Source: an uncultured beta proteobacterium (GTDB taxonomy: Bacteria; Pseudomonadota; Gammaproteobacteria; Burkholderiales; Burkholderiaceae_C). From it: DNA of 47,300 nt. The stretch is taken from the NCBI GenBank assembly GCA_903938815.1, contig CAJAES010000129.1, forward strand, positions 1 to 47,300, given 5' to 3'. The notes under the pieces were generated by a model. That model was not told the DNA's origin, made no database searches, and saw only the letters and a list, made by a program, of their open reading frames with translations. Below are positions 31,045 through 40,191 of this stretch, one piece after another (position 1 is the first letter of the stretch; each line of letters begins with the position of its first letter). The translations under genes were made by a program, and so were the position numbers.

Positions 31045-32853
31045 CCAGCCGCTGCGCGCGTCGGGGCCCTGTTCGGCGCGCTCGCGCGCCCAGAGTTCCT
31101 CCAGCTGCTGGCGGCCCTGCTTGGCCATCGCGATCAGCCGTGATTCGTCGCCCAGGTGCGGCGCCATCTGTTCGAGCTGATCGATGTTGTGGCGCCGGAA
31201 GCGCAGGGCCTGCTGGCGCGCGGTGTGGCGCTCCCAGCCCATGGCCTCCAGCACGCTGCGCGCGCTCATCAGTGCGGAATCCAGCGTCTCGCGCTCGATC
31301 ATCGTGACGCCCAGATGGCGCAACTGGTAGTGGTGCGTCACGTTGCGCGCACGGGCCACGATCTGCAGCGCGGGGAAGTGCTCGCGCACCATCTGCGCGA
31401 CCGCCACGCTCTGCGCCACGTCGTCGATGGCGAGCACGAAGACGCGCGCATGCGCGGCGCCGGCCACGCGCAGCAGGTCCAGCCGCGTGGCGTCGCCGTA
31501 GAAAGCCTTCCACCCGAAGCGGCGCACGGTCTCGATCTGCTCCACGTCGTGATCGAGCACGGTGGCCGCCAGGCCGTTGGCGGCCAGCAGCCGGCCCACG
31601 ATCTGCCCGTAGCGGCCGAAGCCCGCGATGATGACCGGCGCCTCCTGCGGCTCGTTGATCTCCTGCGGGGCCGGGCCGCGGTGCCGGGCGGCCACGCGCG
31701 GGGCCCACCAGCGGTCGGTGGCCACCAGCAGCAGCGGCGTCAGCAGCATCGACAGGGCCACGGAGGCCACCAGCAGCGACGATGTGCCGGCGGAGATCAC
31801 GCCCGCGCCCAGCGCGGCCTGGAAGACGACGAAGCCGAATTCCCCGCCCTGCGCCAGCAGGATCACGAAGACCGCCCGCTCGGCCAGCGGCACCGGCATG
31901 GCACGCGCCATCGCCAGCAGCACCATCGCCTTGACCACCAGGAAGGCCGCCACCAGTGCAGCCACCAGCCCCGGCTGCGCCAGCACCACGGCGAAATCGA
32001 TGCTCATGCCCACCGCGATGAAGAACAGGCCGAGCAGCAGGCCCTTGAAAGGTTCGAGGTCGGTCTCGAGCTCGCGCCGGTATTCGCTCTCGGCCAGCAG
32101 CACGCCCGCCAGGAAGGCGCCGAGGGCCATCGACAGGCCCACGCTCTGCATCAGGGCCGCCGTGGCCACGACCAGCAGCAGCGCGGCGGCGGTGAAGATC
32201 TCCGGCGTGTCGCTGCGCGCGATCCAGCGCAGCGCGGGCCGCAGCAGCAGGCGGCCGCCGAGGATGATGCCCGCGATGACCCCGAGCGCCTTCGCGGCCC
32301 CGAGCCAGCCGCCGCCGTCGGCCGCCGCGCCGCCCACGGCCAGCAGCGGCACCAGCGCCAGGACGGGGATCGCCGCGATGTCCTGCAGCAGCGCCACCGC
32401 CAGCACGCTCTGCCCGGCCGAGGTGGCCATCAGGTTGCGTTCGTGCAGCACCGACAGCCCGATGGCGGTGGACGACAGCGCCAGGCCCAGCGCCGCCACG
32501 AGCGCGAGCCGCCAGTCCACGCCCAGGGCCACGGCGGCGCCGGCCATCAGCGCCGCGGAGCCGAACAGCTGCACGCTGCCCCAGCCGAAGATCGGGCGGC
32601 GCATGGCCCAGAGCCGGCGCGGCTCGAGCTCCAGGCCCACCAGGAAGAGCATCAGCACCACGCCGAACTCGGCGAAATGGAGCATGTCCTGCGCATCGGT
32701 CACGAAGCCCAGCCCCCAGGGGCCGATGGCGATGCCCGCGGCCAGGTAGCCGATGATGGAACCGAGCCCCAGCAGACGCGCCAGCGGCACGGCCAGCACC
32801 GCCGCGCCCAGGTAGATCAGGCTCGAGGTGAGCCAGGGTGTGGCGTGCTCCAT
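30946..32853 (-). CDS. Kef-type potassium/proton antiporter with RCK domain
   Basis: This is a 635-residue protein. About 12 membrane helices cover residues 1-385, with the CPA2 exchanger core LALSSTAIGLSVLHER and LLQDIAAIPVLALVPL. An RCK/TrkA-N domain follows (about 405-530), with VIIAGFGRYGQIVGRLLA and the acidic VLDHDVEQIETVR. It exports potassium on electrophile stress in relatives. The last 33 residues (from about RLEVPLAPEVADQADAHAQH) are read antisense to corA and look non-homologous. The ancillary oxidoreductase gene sits immediately upstream. Confidence 0.9.
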   Translation of the reverse strand: MEHATPWLTSSLIYLGAAVLAVPLARLLGLGSIIGYLAAGIAIGPWGLGFVTDAQDMLHFAEFGVVLMLFLVGLELEPRRLWAMRRPIFGWGSVQLFGSAALMAGAAVALGVDWRLALVAALGLALSSTAIGLSVLHERNLMATSAGQSVLAVALLQDIAAIPVLALVPLLAVGGAAADGGGWLGAAKALGVIAGIILGGRLLLRPALRWIARSDTPEIFTAAALLLVVATAALMQSVGLSMALGAFLAGVLLAESEYRRELETDLEPFKGLLLGLFFIAVGMSIDFAVVLAQPGLVAALVAAFLVVKAMVLLAMARAMPVPLAERAVFVILLAQGGEFGFVVFQAALGAGVISAGTSSLLVASVALSMLLTPLLLVATDRWWAPRVAARHRGPAPQEINEPQEAPVIIAGFGRYGQIVGRLLAANGLAATVLDHDVEQIETVRRFGWKAFYGDATRLDLLRVAGAAHARVFVLAIDDVAQSVAVAQMVREHFPALQIVARARNVTHHYQLRHLGVTMIERETLDSALMSARSVLEAMGWERHTARQQALRFRRHNIDQLEQMAPHLGDESRLIAMAKQGRQQLEELWARERAEQGPDARSGWSGRLEVPLAPEVADQADAHAQHRQDRDPDPGR

Positions 32854-32854
32854 G

Positions 32855-33457
32855 TCAGCCGGCCGGGCGCTCGTCGGTGGGCACGATGCACGCGGAGTGG
32901 TCGGCCAGTTCGGCGAGCTCGGGCCAGTCGGGGTAGCTCGACAGCCGGTCGGCGAAGACGTCCTCGTGGGCCTGCAACTCGGCGTCGGACACGCGGTGCG
33001 CGCCGTGAAGCACCAGCGGTGGCAGCCAGCGCATGCCCGCCAGCGCGGCCGTCTGCTCGTAGGGCGGCAGGAAGGCGTCGAAGAAGTGGCGGTTGTGGCC
33101 GCCGGGCCGGTAGCTGTCCTGCGAGCCGCCGGTCGACAGCGCCAGCCACAGTGCCTTGCCGCGCAGCGCCTGTCCGCCCGGCCCGTAGGCCCAGCCGAAC
33201 CCGAAGACCTCGTCCAGCCACAGCTTCATCAGCGGCGGCATGCCGTACCAGTGCACCGGATGGAGCCAGACGACCAGGCGGGCGGCGCCCAGGGCGGCGC
33301 GCTCGGCGGCGGTGTCGATCCAGTAATCCGGATAGAGCGCATAGATGTCCCGGACCTCGACGCCGGCGCCAACCCGGCCCGCGCGCCGCATGAGGCGCGC
33401 CGACACACTCGAGTGTTCGATCTGCGGATGCGCGACGATGACGAGGATGTCGGCCAT
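32855..33457 (-). CDS. KefF/KefG-like flavodoxin-fold NAD(P)H oxidoreductase
   Basis: This is a 200-residue protein. ADILVIVAHPQIEHSSVSAR, VWLHPVHWYGMPPLMKLWLD and WAYGPGGQALRGKALWLALS are typical of the KefF/MdaB quinone-reductase family. Members bind FMN or FAD and activate Kef antiporters. The gene ends one base before the kefC-like start, so the two form an operon. Either kefF or kefG could be the closer relative. Confidence 0.9.
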   Translation of the reverse strand: MADILVIVAHPQIEHSSVSARLMRRAGRVGAGVEVRDIYALYPDYWIDTAAERAALGAARLVVWLHPVHWYGMPPLMKLWLDEVFGFGWAYGPGGQALRGKALWLALSTGGSQDSYRPGGHNRHFFDAFLPPYEQTAALAGMRWLPPLVLHGAHRVSDAELQAHEDVFADRLSSYPDWPELAELADHSACIVPTDERPAG

Positions 33458-33506
33458 GGGCGCGGATACCATACCCGAGAAATTCGATGACAGCGGAGGG
33501 GATGGC

Positions 33507-34121
33507 ATGCCCGTGATCGTGATCGCGAATCCGAAAGGCGGCGTCGGCAAGAGCACGCTGGCCACCAACGTGGCCGGCTGGCTGGCCCGCCAGGGCCACG
33601 CCGTGATGCTCGGCGATGTCGACCGCCAGCAGTCGGCCCGGCAGTGGCTTGCCCTGCGGCCGCCGTCGATGCCCGCCATCCGGGGCTGGGACGTCGCCGC
33701 CGACGCCATCGTGCGCCCGCCCAAGGGCACCACGCACGTGGTGCTCGACACCCCCGCCGGGCTGCACGGCAAACGGCTGGAGGCCGTTCTGCGCATCGCC
33801 GACCGCGTGCTGATCCCGCTGCAGCCGAGCCTGTTCGACATCCAGGCCACCCACGCATTCGTGCAGCTTCTGCAGGCCCACCGCCGGGCGTCGGAGATCG
33901 GCATGGGCCTGGTGGCGATGCGCGCGCGCGACCACACGCTGGCGTTCGAGCAGTTGCAGCACTACCTGGCCACGCTGCCGCTGCCGGTGGTGACCGCGCT
34001 GCGCGACACCCAGAACTACGTGCAACTCGCCGCGCGCGGGCTCACGCTCTGGGATGTCGGCCCGAGCCGCGTCGAGCGCGACCTCGCCCAGTGGGAACCC
34101 CTGACGCGGTGGCTGGCATGA
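33507..34121 (+). CDS. ParA-family ATPase
   Basis: This is a 204-residue protein. The deviant Walker A motif is ANPKGGVGKSTLATNVAGWL (Lys10 and Lys15), Walker A' is LGDVDRQQSARQWL, and Walker B is HVVLDTPAG. It is shorter than plasmid ParA and has no ParB beside it, like the orphan ParA proteins that place cellular machines. GGAGGGG lies before the ATG. Its stop overlaps the MaoC start. Confidence 0.9.
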   Translation: MPVIVIANPKGGVGKSTLATNVAGWLARQGHAVMLGDVDRQQSARQWLALRPPSMPAIRGWDVAADAIVRPPKGTTHVVLDTPAGLHGKRLEAVLRIADRVLIPLQPSLFDIQATHAFVQLLQAHRRASEIGMGLVAMRARDHTLAFEQLQHYLATLPLPVVTALRDTQNYVQLAARGLTLWDVGPSRVERDLAQWEPLTRWLA

Positions 34122-34591
34122 CACGCTACCCCCGGCTCGCCGATCTTCAGGCGCTGGTGGGCCGCGAGGTCGGCCTGAGCGACTGGGTCACCGTCGATCA
34201 GCGGCGCATCGATCTCTTCGCGGAATCCACCGGCGACCGCCAGTGGATCCATGTCGACCCGGCCCGTGCCGCCGCCGGCCCCTTCGGCGCCACGGTGGCC
34301 CACGGTTTCCTGACGCTGTCGCTGCTGGCCGAGCTGGGTGACGCGGCGTTGGTCATCGACGACGTGGTCATGGGCGTCAACTACGGCCTGGACCGTGTGC
34401 GCTTCCCCGCCCCGGTGAAGTCGGGCAGCCGGGTTCGCGGCCGCTTCGTGCTGCAGTCATTCCAGCCGCTGGACGGCGGCGGCGCGCAACTCGCGATCGA
34501 GGCCACGGTCGAGATCGAGGGCGGCGCCAAGCCGGCCTGTGTGGCTGTCTCGCTCACGCGCCGGTTTCCTGCATCCCCCCAACGGGGGTAG
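34118..34591 (+). CDS. MaoC-family (R)-enoyl-CoA hydratase-like protein
   Basis: This is a 157-residue hot-dog-fold protein. FAESTGDRQWIHVDPARA carries the Asp and His of the hydratase motif, and VAHGFLTLSLLAELG follows. These enzymes hydrate trans-2-enoyl-CoA to (R)-3-hydroxyacyl-CoA in beta-oxidation or polyester supply. It overlaps the ParA gene by ATGA. A perfect GCCTGCC/GGCAGGC hairpin (34594-34609) lies just after the stop, without a T-run. Confidence 0.88.
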   Translation: MTRYPRLADLQALVGREVGLSDWVTVDQRRIDLFAESTGDRQWIHVDPARAAAGPFGATVAHGFLTLSLLAELGDAALVIDDVVMGVNYGLDRVRFPAPVKSGSRVRGRFVLQSFQPLDGGGAQLAIEATVEIEGGAKPACVAVSLTRRFPASPQRG

Positions 34592-34646
34592 CGGCCTGCC
34601 CCGGCAGGCGGCTTAGGATGGCTGCCGTATCCGGAGGGAGCTCTCG

Positions 34647-35384
34647 ATGAAAGTGCTGCTGGTGGACGACCATCCGCTCATCCTGGCGGCGCTGCAGAGC
34701 GTCATCCAGGGCCTGGGCGACGATGTCACCGTGGTCGGTGTCGAGACCGCCGAAGGCGCGCGCGGCGTGCTGCGCGACGACGACAGCTTCGACCTCGTGC
34801 TGCTCGACCTGGCGCTCGGCGAGGTCGACGGCTTCGATGTGCTGGAAGAACTGCGCGCCACCTGGCCCAGCATTCCGGTGGTCGTGGTCTCGGCGTCGGA
34901 GCGTACCAGCGACGTCATTCGCGCGCTCGACCTCGGCGCCATGGGGTTCGTGCCCAAGCGCAGCTCCAACGATTCGCTCTCCGATGCACTCACGCTCGTG
35001 ATGAATGGCGGCCTGTATGTGCCGCCGGCGATGCTCGGGCTGGAAGCGCGGCCCGTGCCGCGCGACGAGGCCGACACCGTCCCTGCCGTGATGCGCCGCC
35101 TGGCCGAGCACGCCCGGCCCGAGGCGCACCAGCGCAAGGAGCTCTCGCTCGATTCCATCGGGCTCACGCCGCGCCAGACCGAGGTGCTGGCGCTGCTGCT
35201 GCAGGGCCTGCCCAACAAGCTCATCGCACGCCAGCTCAACGTGTCCGTCGAGACCGTCAAGGACCACGTGGCCGCGGTGCTTCGCGCGCTGAACGTCAGC
35301 TCCCGCACCCAGGCCGTGCTGGCCGTCAGCCAGATGACACAGGGCCAGGGCGTGTTTCCCGGCGGCCGGAACCCGCCACGGTGA
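34647..35384 (+). CDS. NarL/FixJ-family response regulator
   Basis: This is a 245-residue protein. The receiver domain has DDHP at the acidic patch and the phosphorylated Asp54 in DLVLLDLALGE. A LuxR-type helix-turn-helix (about 165-225) contains LTPRQTEVLALLLQGLPNKL and VSVETVKDHVAAVLRALNV. It acts as a DNA-binding output for the kinase directly downstream. AGGGAG precedes the ATG. The stop overlaps the kinase GTG (GTGA). Confidence 0.94.
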   Translation: MKVLLVDDHPLILAALQSVIQGLGDDVTVVGVETAEGARGVLRDDDSFDLVLLDLALGEVDGFDVLEELRATWPSIPVVVVSASERTSDVIRALDLGAMGFVPKRSSNDSLSDALTLVMNGGLYVPPAMLGLEARPVPRDEADTVPAVMRRLAEHARPEAHQRKELSLDSIGLTPRQTEVLALLLQGLPNKLIARQLNVSVETVKDHVAAVLRALNVSSRTQAVLAVSQMTQGQGVFPGGRNPPR

Positions 35385-37276
35385 ACGGCGTGCCCGCAGC
35401 GCCCGCCGCGCCTGCTGCCGAGCCGGCCGCCGGCAGGCAGGCTGGCCACGACGCCGTCCACGACGCCCACAACGACGCCCACAACGACGCCAGCAACGAC
35501 GCTGGCAACGACCACCATCAGCTGGATCACGTCCGCGCGCTTTTCACGCAGACCCCCGCCTCTCTGACCGGCAACGCCGTGGGCGCGGTTCTGGTGCTGG
35601 CCATGTTCGGCGATCTGGCCGAGCCCGTCAGGCTCGCGGTGTGGGCGGTTCTGGCGGCGGTGCTGTGGGTGCTGCGCCTGCTGCACTACCTGCGCTACCG
35701 CCGCACCCCGCGGGCGGACGCCGAGACCCTGCGCCGCTGGCGCCTGAGCTGGAAAGCCCTGGTGCTGCTGCAGGGCGCGATGTGGGGCATCGCCGCCTGG
35801 CTGTTCTGGGGCCTCGGCGAGCCCTACCAGCGGCTGGCGCTGCTGCTCATCGTCTACACGTACTGCCTGGGGTCGGTGCAGCTGCTGGCCACTCAGTGGC
35901 GGGTGTTCCTGGCCTTCATCTCGCTCGTGCTCGTGCCCACCATCCTGCGCGTGGCAACCGATGTCTCGCAGCCCTGGCACTGGCAGCTGGCGGGCATCCT
36001 GACGCTGCTCTTCGGCATCACCATCCTGATGGCCCGGACAGCCGGCAGCGCGCTGGGGCAGGCCATCCGGCTCAAGTCGCGCACCGACGCGATGGCCCTG
36101 CAGCTGCGTGTGGAGAAGGCCGAAGCCGATGCCGCGCGCCGCGCCGCCGAGGCCGCCAGCCGTGCCAAGACCCAGTTCTTCGCCGCCGCGAGCCATGATC
36201 TGCGGCAGCCCCTGCACGCGATGGGCCTCTTCGCCGAGGCCTTGCGACAGCGCATCCGGGACCCCGAAGTCGCATCGCTCGTCAACAGCATCAACGAATC
36301 GGTCGATGCGCTGGAGGGCCTGTTCGGCGAGCTGCTCGACATCACCCGCATCGACACCGGCGGCGTCGAGGTGAACCCTGCGCCGGTGCGCCTGAAAGAG
36401 CTGTTCGCGCGGCTGCGCCTGCACTTCGAGCCCGTCGCCTTCGAGAAGGGGCTGCAGCTCAGCTTCCGGGGCGAGCAGCACGTGGTGCAGGCCGACCCCA
36501 TCCTGCTGGAGCGCGTGCTGCGCAACCTCGTCAGCAATGCCATCCGCTACAGCGACGACGGCGGCGTGCTGGTCAGCTGCCGCCCACGGCGCGGCCGCCT
36601 GCTCGTGCAGGTGTGGGACAGCGGCATCGGCATCTCCGAGCACAGCCTGCCGCGCGTCTTCGAGGAGTTCTTCCAGGTCCAGAGCAACCGCCCGCTGGAG
36701 GCGCATCACCGCAAGGGCCTGGGCCTGGGGCTGGCCATCGTGAAGCGCCTGTCGGACCTGATGGGCACCCGCATAGGCGTGCGCTCGCGCGTCGGGCACG
36801 GCACGGTGTTCGAGTTCGAGCTTCCGGTGGGCAAGGCGCCGCGCCCGCTCGAGACGCCCACTGCCGGTGCGCGGGCGCCGATCGGCCTCACGCTGGAGGG
36901 CCGGCGCTTCGTCGTCGTCGAGGACGAAGGCGCCGTGCGCGAGGGCCTGGTCGTGCTTCTGCAGGCCTGGGGCGCCACGGTGGAGGCCTTCGAGACGGTG
37001 GACGGCGTCCGCGCCTGGGCCGCCTCGCCGGCCGCGCAGGCTCCGGACCTTCTGCTTGTCGACTATCGTCTGCCCCAGGGCACCACCGGCCTGGACGCCT
37101 TGGCCGTGGTGCGCAGTCACTGGAGCGATCGCCCCATTCCGGCCATCGTGATCACCGGCAGCAGCCTGGGTGGCCACGAGGACGAAGCGGTGACGCATGA
37201 TTTCCATCTGCTGATCAAGCCCGTGTTGCCGAACAAGCTGCGGGCGATGATCGCGTTCAAGCTGGGGGTTCGATGA
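35381..37276 (+). CDS. Hybrid sensor histidine kinase with C-terminal receiver
   Basis: This is a 631-residue inner-membrane protein. Order: an Ala/Pro-rich and His/Asn/Asp repeat N-terminus (1-50), five to six membrane helices (about 60-220), a coiled coil (235-263), the His box FFAAASHDLRQPLHAMGLF with His272, the ATP-binding domain (LVSNAIRYSDDGG, WDSGIGISE, HRKGLGLGLAIVKRL), then a receiver domain (about 500-631, Asp in LLLVDYRLPQGTTGLD). It has no periplasmic sensor domain, so it may sense a membrane or internal signal. The start codon is GTG. Confidence 0.92.
   Translation: MNGVPAAPAAPAAEPAAGRQAGHDAVHDAHNDAHNDASNDAGNDHHQLDHVRALFTQTPASLTGNAVGAVLVLAMFGDLAEPVRLAVWAVLAAVLWVLRLLHYLRYRRTPRADAETLRRWRLSWKALVLLQGAMWGIAAWLFWGLGEPYQRLALLLIVYTYCLGSVQLLATQWRVFLAFISLVLVPTILRVATDVSQPWHWQLAGILTLLFGITILMARTAGSALGQAIRLKSRTDAMALQLRVEKAEADAARRAAEAASRAKTQFFAAASHDLRQPLHAMGLFAEALRQRIRDPEVASLVNSINESVDALEGLFGELLDITRIDTGGVEVNPAPVRLKELFARLRLHFEPVAFEKGLQLSFRGEQHVVQADPILLERVLRNLVSNAIRYSDDGGVLVSCRPRRGRLLVQVWDSGIGISEHSLPRVFEEFFQVQSNRPLEAHHRKGLGLGLAIVKRLSDLMGTRIGVRSRVGHGTVFEFELPVGKAPRPLETPTAGARAPIGLTLEGRRFVVVEDEGAVREGLVVLLQAWGATVEAFETVDGVRAWAASPAAQAPDLLLVDYRLPQGTTGLDALAVVRSHWSDRPIPAIVITGSSLGGHEDEAVTHDFHLLIKPVLPNKLRAMIAFKLGVR
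35447..35512 (+). repeat. 12-bp tandem repeats encoding His-Asn-Asp-Ala
   Basis: About five copies of a 12-base unit close to AACGACGCCCAC run head to tail and are read in frame as repeats of HDAH, NDAH, NDAS and NDAG near residues 23-44 of the kinase. Such codon-neutral repeats can gain or lose copies without a frameshift. Confidence 0.75.
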
Positions 37277-38307
37277 ATTCGATGGACAGGTTGCGTGTCG
37301 GCATCGTCGGCGCGGGCATGGCGGGCCTGGCCTGCGCGCAGGCGCTGGCGCAGTCCGGCGCGAAGGTGCAGCTGGTCGACAAGGGGCGCGGCCCGGGCGG
37401 CCGCCTGGCCACGCGGCGCATCGCCTGGCCCGAGGATCCGAACCTGATGATCGGCATCGACCACGGCGCCCAGATCCTGCATCCGCGTGACGAGGGCTTC
37501 CGGGCCTGGCTGTCGGCGGGCGAGGCTCAGGGTTGGGCGGCGCCGTGGGTGCCGCGTCTCGGCGGGCCGTGGCAGGCGCCGCGCGAACGCGCGGGCTGGG
37601 TCGGCGTGCCCGGCATGTCGGCCCTGGCCCAGGCCATGCGGCGCGACCTGCCGGTGGCCAGCGGGCAGCCGGTGCTGGCGATCGAGCCGGCCGAGGGCGG
37701 CGCCTGGACTCTGCGTGACGGTGCAGGCATGGTCTTCGGCCCCTTCGACCGCGTGGTGCTGGCTGTTCCGCCCGCGCAGGCGGCTCCCTTGCTGGAAACG
37801 CTGCAGCCGGCCTGGGCTTCAGCCCTGCGCGCGGTGGAAATGCGCCCCTGCTGGACGCTGCTGGCCATCAGCGAGGATGTCCCCCGGGATTGGGACGTCC
37901 TGGAGCCCGAGACCGGGCCGCTGGCCTGGGTGGCGCGCAACCACCTCAAGCCCGGCCGCATGGCGCCCCCGGGGGCCGGCACCTGGGTGGCGCAGGCCGG
38001 CGCCGCCTGGACGCAGGCGCATCGCGACGACTCCAAGGAAGCCGTGCAGGATGCCCTGCACACCGAACTGCAGGCGCTGCTGGCGCCGCAACTCCCGGCT
38101 GCGTGGCACCACCTGTCGGTCCATCGCTGGCTCTACGGGCTGGCGCCTGCCATCACCCCGGGCGCGCCGCGCTGCTGGTGGGATGCGGGGTCGGGGCTCG
38201 GCGTCTGTGGCGACTATCTCGCCGGCAGCGACGTCGAGGCTGCGTGGCTGTCGGGCCGCGCGCTGGCGCGCAGCATCGCGCTGGAGCCGGTGTCCGCCAG
38301 CGCCTGA
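37273..38307 (+). CDS. FAD-dependent oxidoreductase (NAD/FAD-binding, RenH/COG3380-like)
   Basis: This is a 344-residue protein. VGIVGAGMAGLACAQALAQS is the FAD-binding Rossmann motif near residue 9, followed by DKGRGPGGRLATRR. FDRVVLAVPPAQAAPLLETL and a C-terminal CGDYLAGSDVEAAWLSGRAL complete the amine-oxidase-like fold. It resembles small monomeric FAD proteins annotated as renalase-like. The substrate is unknown. It overlaps the kinase stop (ATGA), tying it to the two-component genes. Confidence 0.88.
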   Translation: MNSMDRLRVGIVGAGMAGLACAQALAQSGAKVQLVDKGRGPGGRLATRRIAWPEDPNLMIGIDHGAQILHPRDEGFRAWLSAGEAQGWAAPWVPRLGGPWQAPRERAGWVGVPGMSALAQAMRRDLPVASGQPVLAIEPAEGGAWTLRDGAGMVFGPFDRVVLAVPPAQAAPLLETLQPAWASALRAVEMRPCWTLLAISEDVPRDWDVLEPETGPLAWVARNHLKPGRMAPPGAGTWVAQAGAAWTQAHRDDSKEAVQDALHTELQALLAPQLPAAWHHLSVHRWLYGLAPAITPGAPRCWWDAGSGLGVCGDYLAGSDVEAAWLSGRALARSIALEPVSASA

Positions 38308-38340
38308 ACCCAGGCGCCGGCTTCCGGCTCCCCCGCGGGG

Positions 38341-39156
38341 TCAGGGAGCGGCCGAGGCGTTGACGCTGATGTTGTCGAAGCTGGCGTCGATGAAGCCTTC
38401 GTTGCGCCCTGTCTGGCAGCTCTCCAGCCGCGTCCGGGTGGCGATCGCCTTGGAGGCACTGTACGGGGGCGACGTGTCGGAGAGGCCCGAATAGCTGATC
38501 CGCTGCGCCGCATCGCTGCCGCGGTAGAAGTTGAACCGGTCCTGGCCCGGCTCCCAGTCGAACTTCAGCGTCAGCCACTGGCCCGTCGACACGGTGCCCA
38601 GGTCGACCAGGCCGACCAGCGTGGTGCCGTAGTTGCAGTCGGAGGTGTTGCACCTGACCACGTAGCCCTCGACACGCATCACGCCAGCACCGTCGGTCGA
38701 GTTCCCCCGCCGGATGTAGCGCATGCCGGCACCGACATCGCCGATCTTGCTGCCCGGCGCCCCGGCGCCGGCATTGAAGAACCAGCCGAACGCGCGCGCC
38801 TGCACGTCGGGCGGGCCCTCCGGGTTGGTGTTGGCCGGGCAGTCGTCGATGGCGAAGGCATTGGCCATGATGGACACCCGCATCTGCGTGATGGCCTCCG
38901 GGTTCTTCAGGTCTTGGCCGAAGGTGCTGTTGAACATGTCCGTCGTGTTGACTTGGCCGGCGCGGTCGCGCTGGACGATGCGCAGCGCGCCGTTCTGGCG
39001 CTGCTTGACGCGCTCCAGCGACAGCCACTTGCCGGCGTTGATCGCGGTGGCGCCGTTGAAGTCGTCCCAGACGACATAGCCTTCCGCGGCGATGGCCGGG
39101 CCGAGGGCGGCGGAAGCGAGCGCCAGTGCGGCGAGGCGTGCGGTGATGAGGTGCAT
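38341..39156 (-). CDS. Exported four-cysteine protein, paralogue B2 of the tandem cluster
   Basis: This is a 271-residue protein. The signal peptide ends after AIAA (residue 24). The mature protein begins EGYVVWDDFNG and has conserved Cys106, Cys169-x4-Cys174 and Cys247, suited to two disulfides. Shared phrases with B1 include GALRIVQRD, LKNPEAITQMR, VQARAFGWFFN, TLKFDWEPGQDRFNF and the end DNISVNASAAP. Beta-rich composition suggests a jelly-roll or LamG-like sandwich (inference). No membrane anchor or catalytic motif is seen. It is the last of four paralogues and converges with the FAD oxidoreductase gene 33 bases away. Confidence 0.72.
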   Translation of the reverse strand: MHLITARLAALALASAALGPAIAAEGYVVWDDFNGATAINAGKWLSLERVKQRQNGALRIVQRDRAGQVNTTDMFNSTFGQDLKNPEAITQMRVSIMANAFAIDDCPANTNPEGPPDVQARAFGWFFNAGAGAPGSKIGDVGAGMRYIRRGNSTDGAGVMRVEGYVVRCNTSDCNYGTTLVGLVDLGTVSTGQWLTLKFDWEPGQDRFNFYRGSDAAQRISYSGLSDTSPPYSASKAIATRTRLESCQTGRNEGFIDASFDNISVNASAAP

Positions 39157-39212
39157 CGGGGTTCCCCTGTTCGGACGGGTGTGGGCGTGCGGGCTGTGGT
39201 TTCGGGCCGCAC

Positions 39213-40043
39213 TCATGGCGCTGCCGACTTGTTGACCGACACCAGGTCGAACTGGGCGTCGATGAAGGCCGAGGCCCGCTGGCCCCCGACGCAGTTGGGC
39301 ACGTCGGTCCGGGTGCCGATGGACTTGAACATGTTGCCAGGCTCCGCGCTGTCGTCCAGCGACAGCGAGGCCGTGCTGTAGGAGACAGGGAACCAGGTCA
39401 GCCCGTTGTCGCGGCTGAAGCGGAACAGCTTGGCGGCACGGTCCCACTCGAGGGTCAGCAGCACGTTCTGGCCCAGGACGGCGGTGCCCATGGAGCCTGT
39501 GCTGCCGATCGCGCCGGCATCGGCGCAGGTGCTGTCGCGGCAGACGAGCACGTTGCCCTCGACGCGCAGCGTGCCTGCCGGGTCGGCGGAGTTCGAATCG
39601 CGGAACAGGTAGAGCTGGGCGATCACGTCGCCCACATTGCTGCCGGTGACGCGGTTGCCCGTGCTGAAGTAGGTGTTGACCATCCGTGCCCGCACGCGTG
39701 CGGGCGTGGTGTTGGCGCTCGGGCTGCTGCACGCCGCCATGTCGACCGCATTGACGCGCACATAGCTGCGCATCTGCTTGACGGCCGTGCCGCGGGTGAT
39801 GCTGTTCCCGAAGCTGTAGCCCGTTCGCCCGGAATCCAGGTCGGTCCGGCTCAGGTCGCGCTGCATCAGCCGCGCGACGTTGCCCTCGACCGTGCGGCGC
39901 CGCTCCTGCGACGTGGCGGGCCACCTGCCCGGGTCGAGGTAGGTGGAGGAGAAGTCGTCATAGAGAGCCCAGGGCTCGACGGCCGCAGCAGGCCCGCACG
40001 CAGCAGCCAGGCCCAGCACGAGTGCGCCGATGTTCTTGGTCAT
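39213..40043 (-). CDS. Exported four-cysteine protein, paralogue A2 of the tandem cluster
   Basis: This is a 276-residue protein. The signal peptide ends near AAAV (residue 22). The mature start EPWALYDDFSSTYLDPGRWP is nearly that of A1. Conserved cysteines are 105, 168, 173 and 251 with the same CX4C. Shared with A1: SITRGTAVKQ, GDVIAQ, RDSNSADPAGTLRVE, GQNVLLTLEWDRAAK and AEPGNMF. The tail SVNKSAAP is intermediate between the A and B types. Function is unknown. It has its own upstream gap of 148 bases. Confidence 0.72.
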   Translation of the reverse strand: MTKNIGALVLGLAAACGPAAAVEPWALYDDFSSTYLDPGRWPATSQERRRTVEGNVARLMQRDLSRTDLDSGRTGYSFGNSITRGTAVKQMRSYVRVNAVDMAACSSPSANTTPARVRARMVNTYFSTGNRVTGSNVGDVIAQLYLFRDSNSADPAGTLRVEGNVLVCRDSTCADAGAIGSTGSMGTAVLGQNVLLTLEWDRAAKLFRFSRDNGLTWFPVSYSTASLSLDDSAEPGNMFKSIGTRTDVPNCVGGQRASAFIDAQFDLVSVNKSAAP

Positions 40044-40099
40044 GTTGTTCCTCGTTGGTGAAGGCCGGTCGACGCAGCGTGACGTACGGGCCGTTGGAA

Positions 40100-40128
40100 A
40101 TCTTGCATGAGCCGCTGCCCTGCGTCAA
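40100..40128 (-). promoter_or_regulatory. Possible promoter upstream of paralogue A2
   Basis: On the minus strand TTGACG (40128-40123) is followed after 17 bases by CAAGAT (40105-40100), a good -35 and a poor -10. It lies in the 148-base gap between B1 and A2, so the second pair may be transcribed separately. Confidence 0.3.
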
Positions 40129-40191
40129 TCGGCGGCAAAGTGCCGGATTCACGGTTTCGCAGGGTGCAACAGAGGGTATGGGTGCGCCGGG

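Noticed and set aside
34594..34609. Intrinsic terminator after the MaoC gene
   Set aside because: The GCCTGCC/GGCAGGC stem is perfect, but the loop is only two bases and there is no T-run, so I mention it only as a hairpin.
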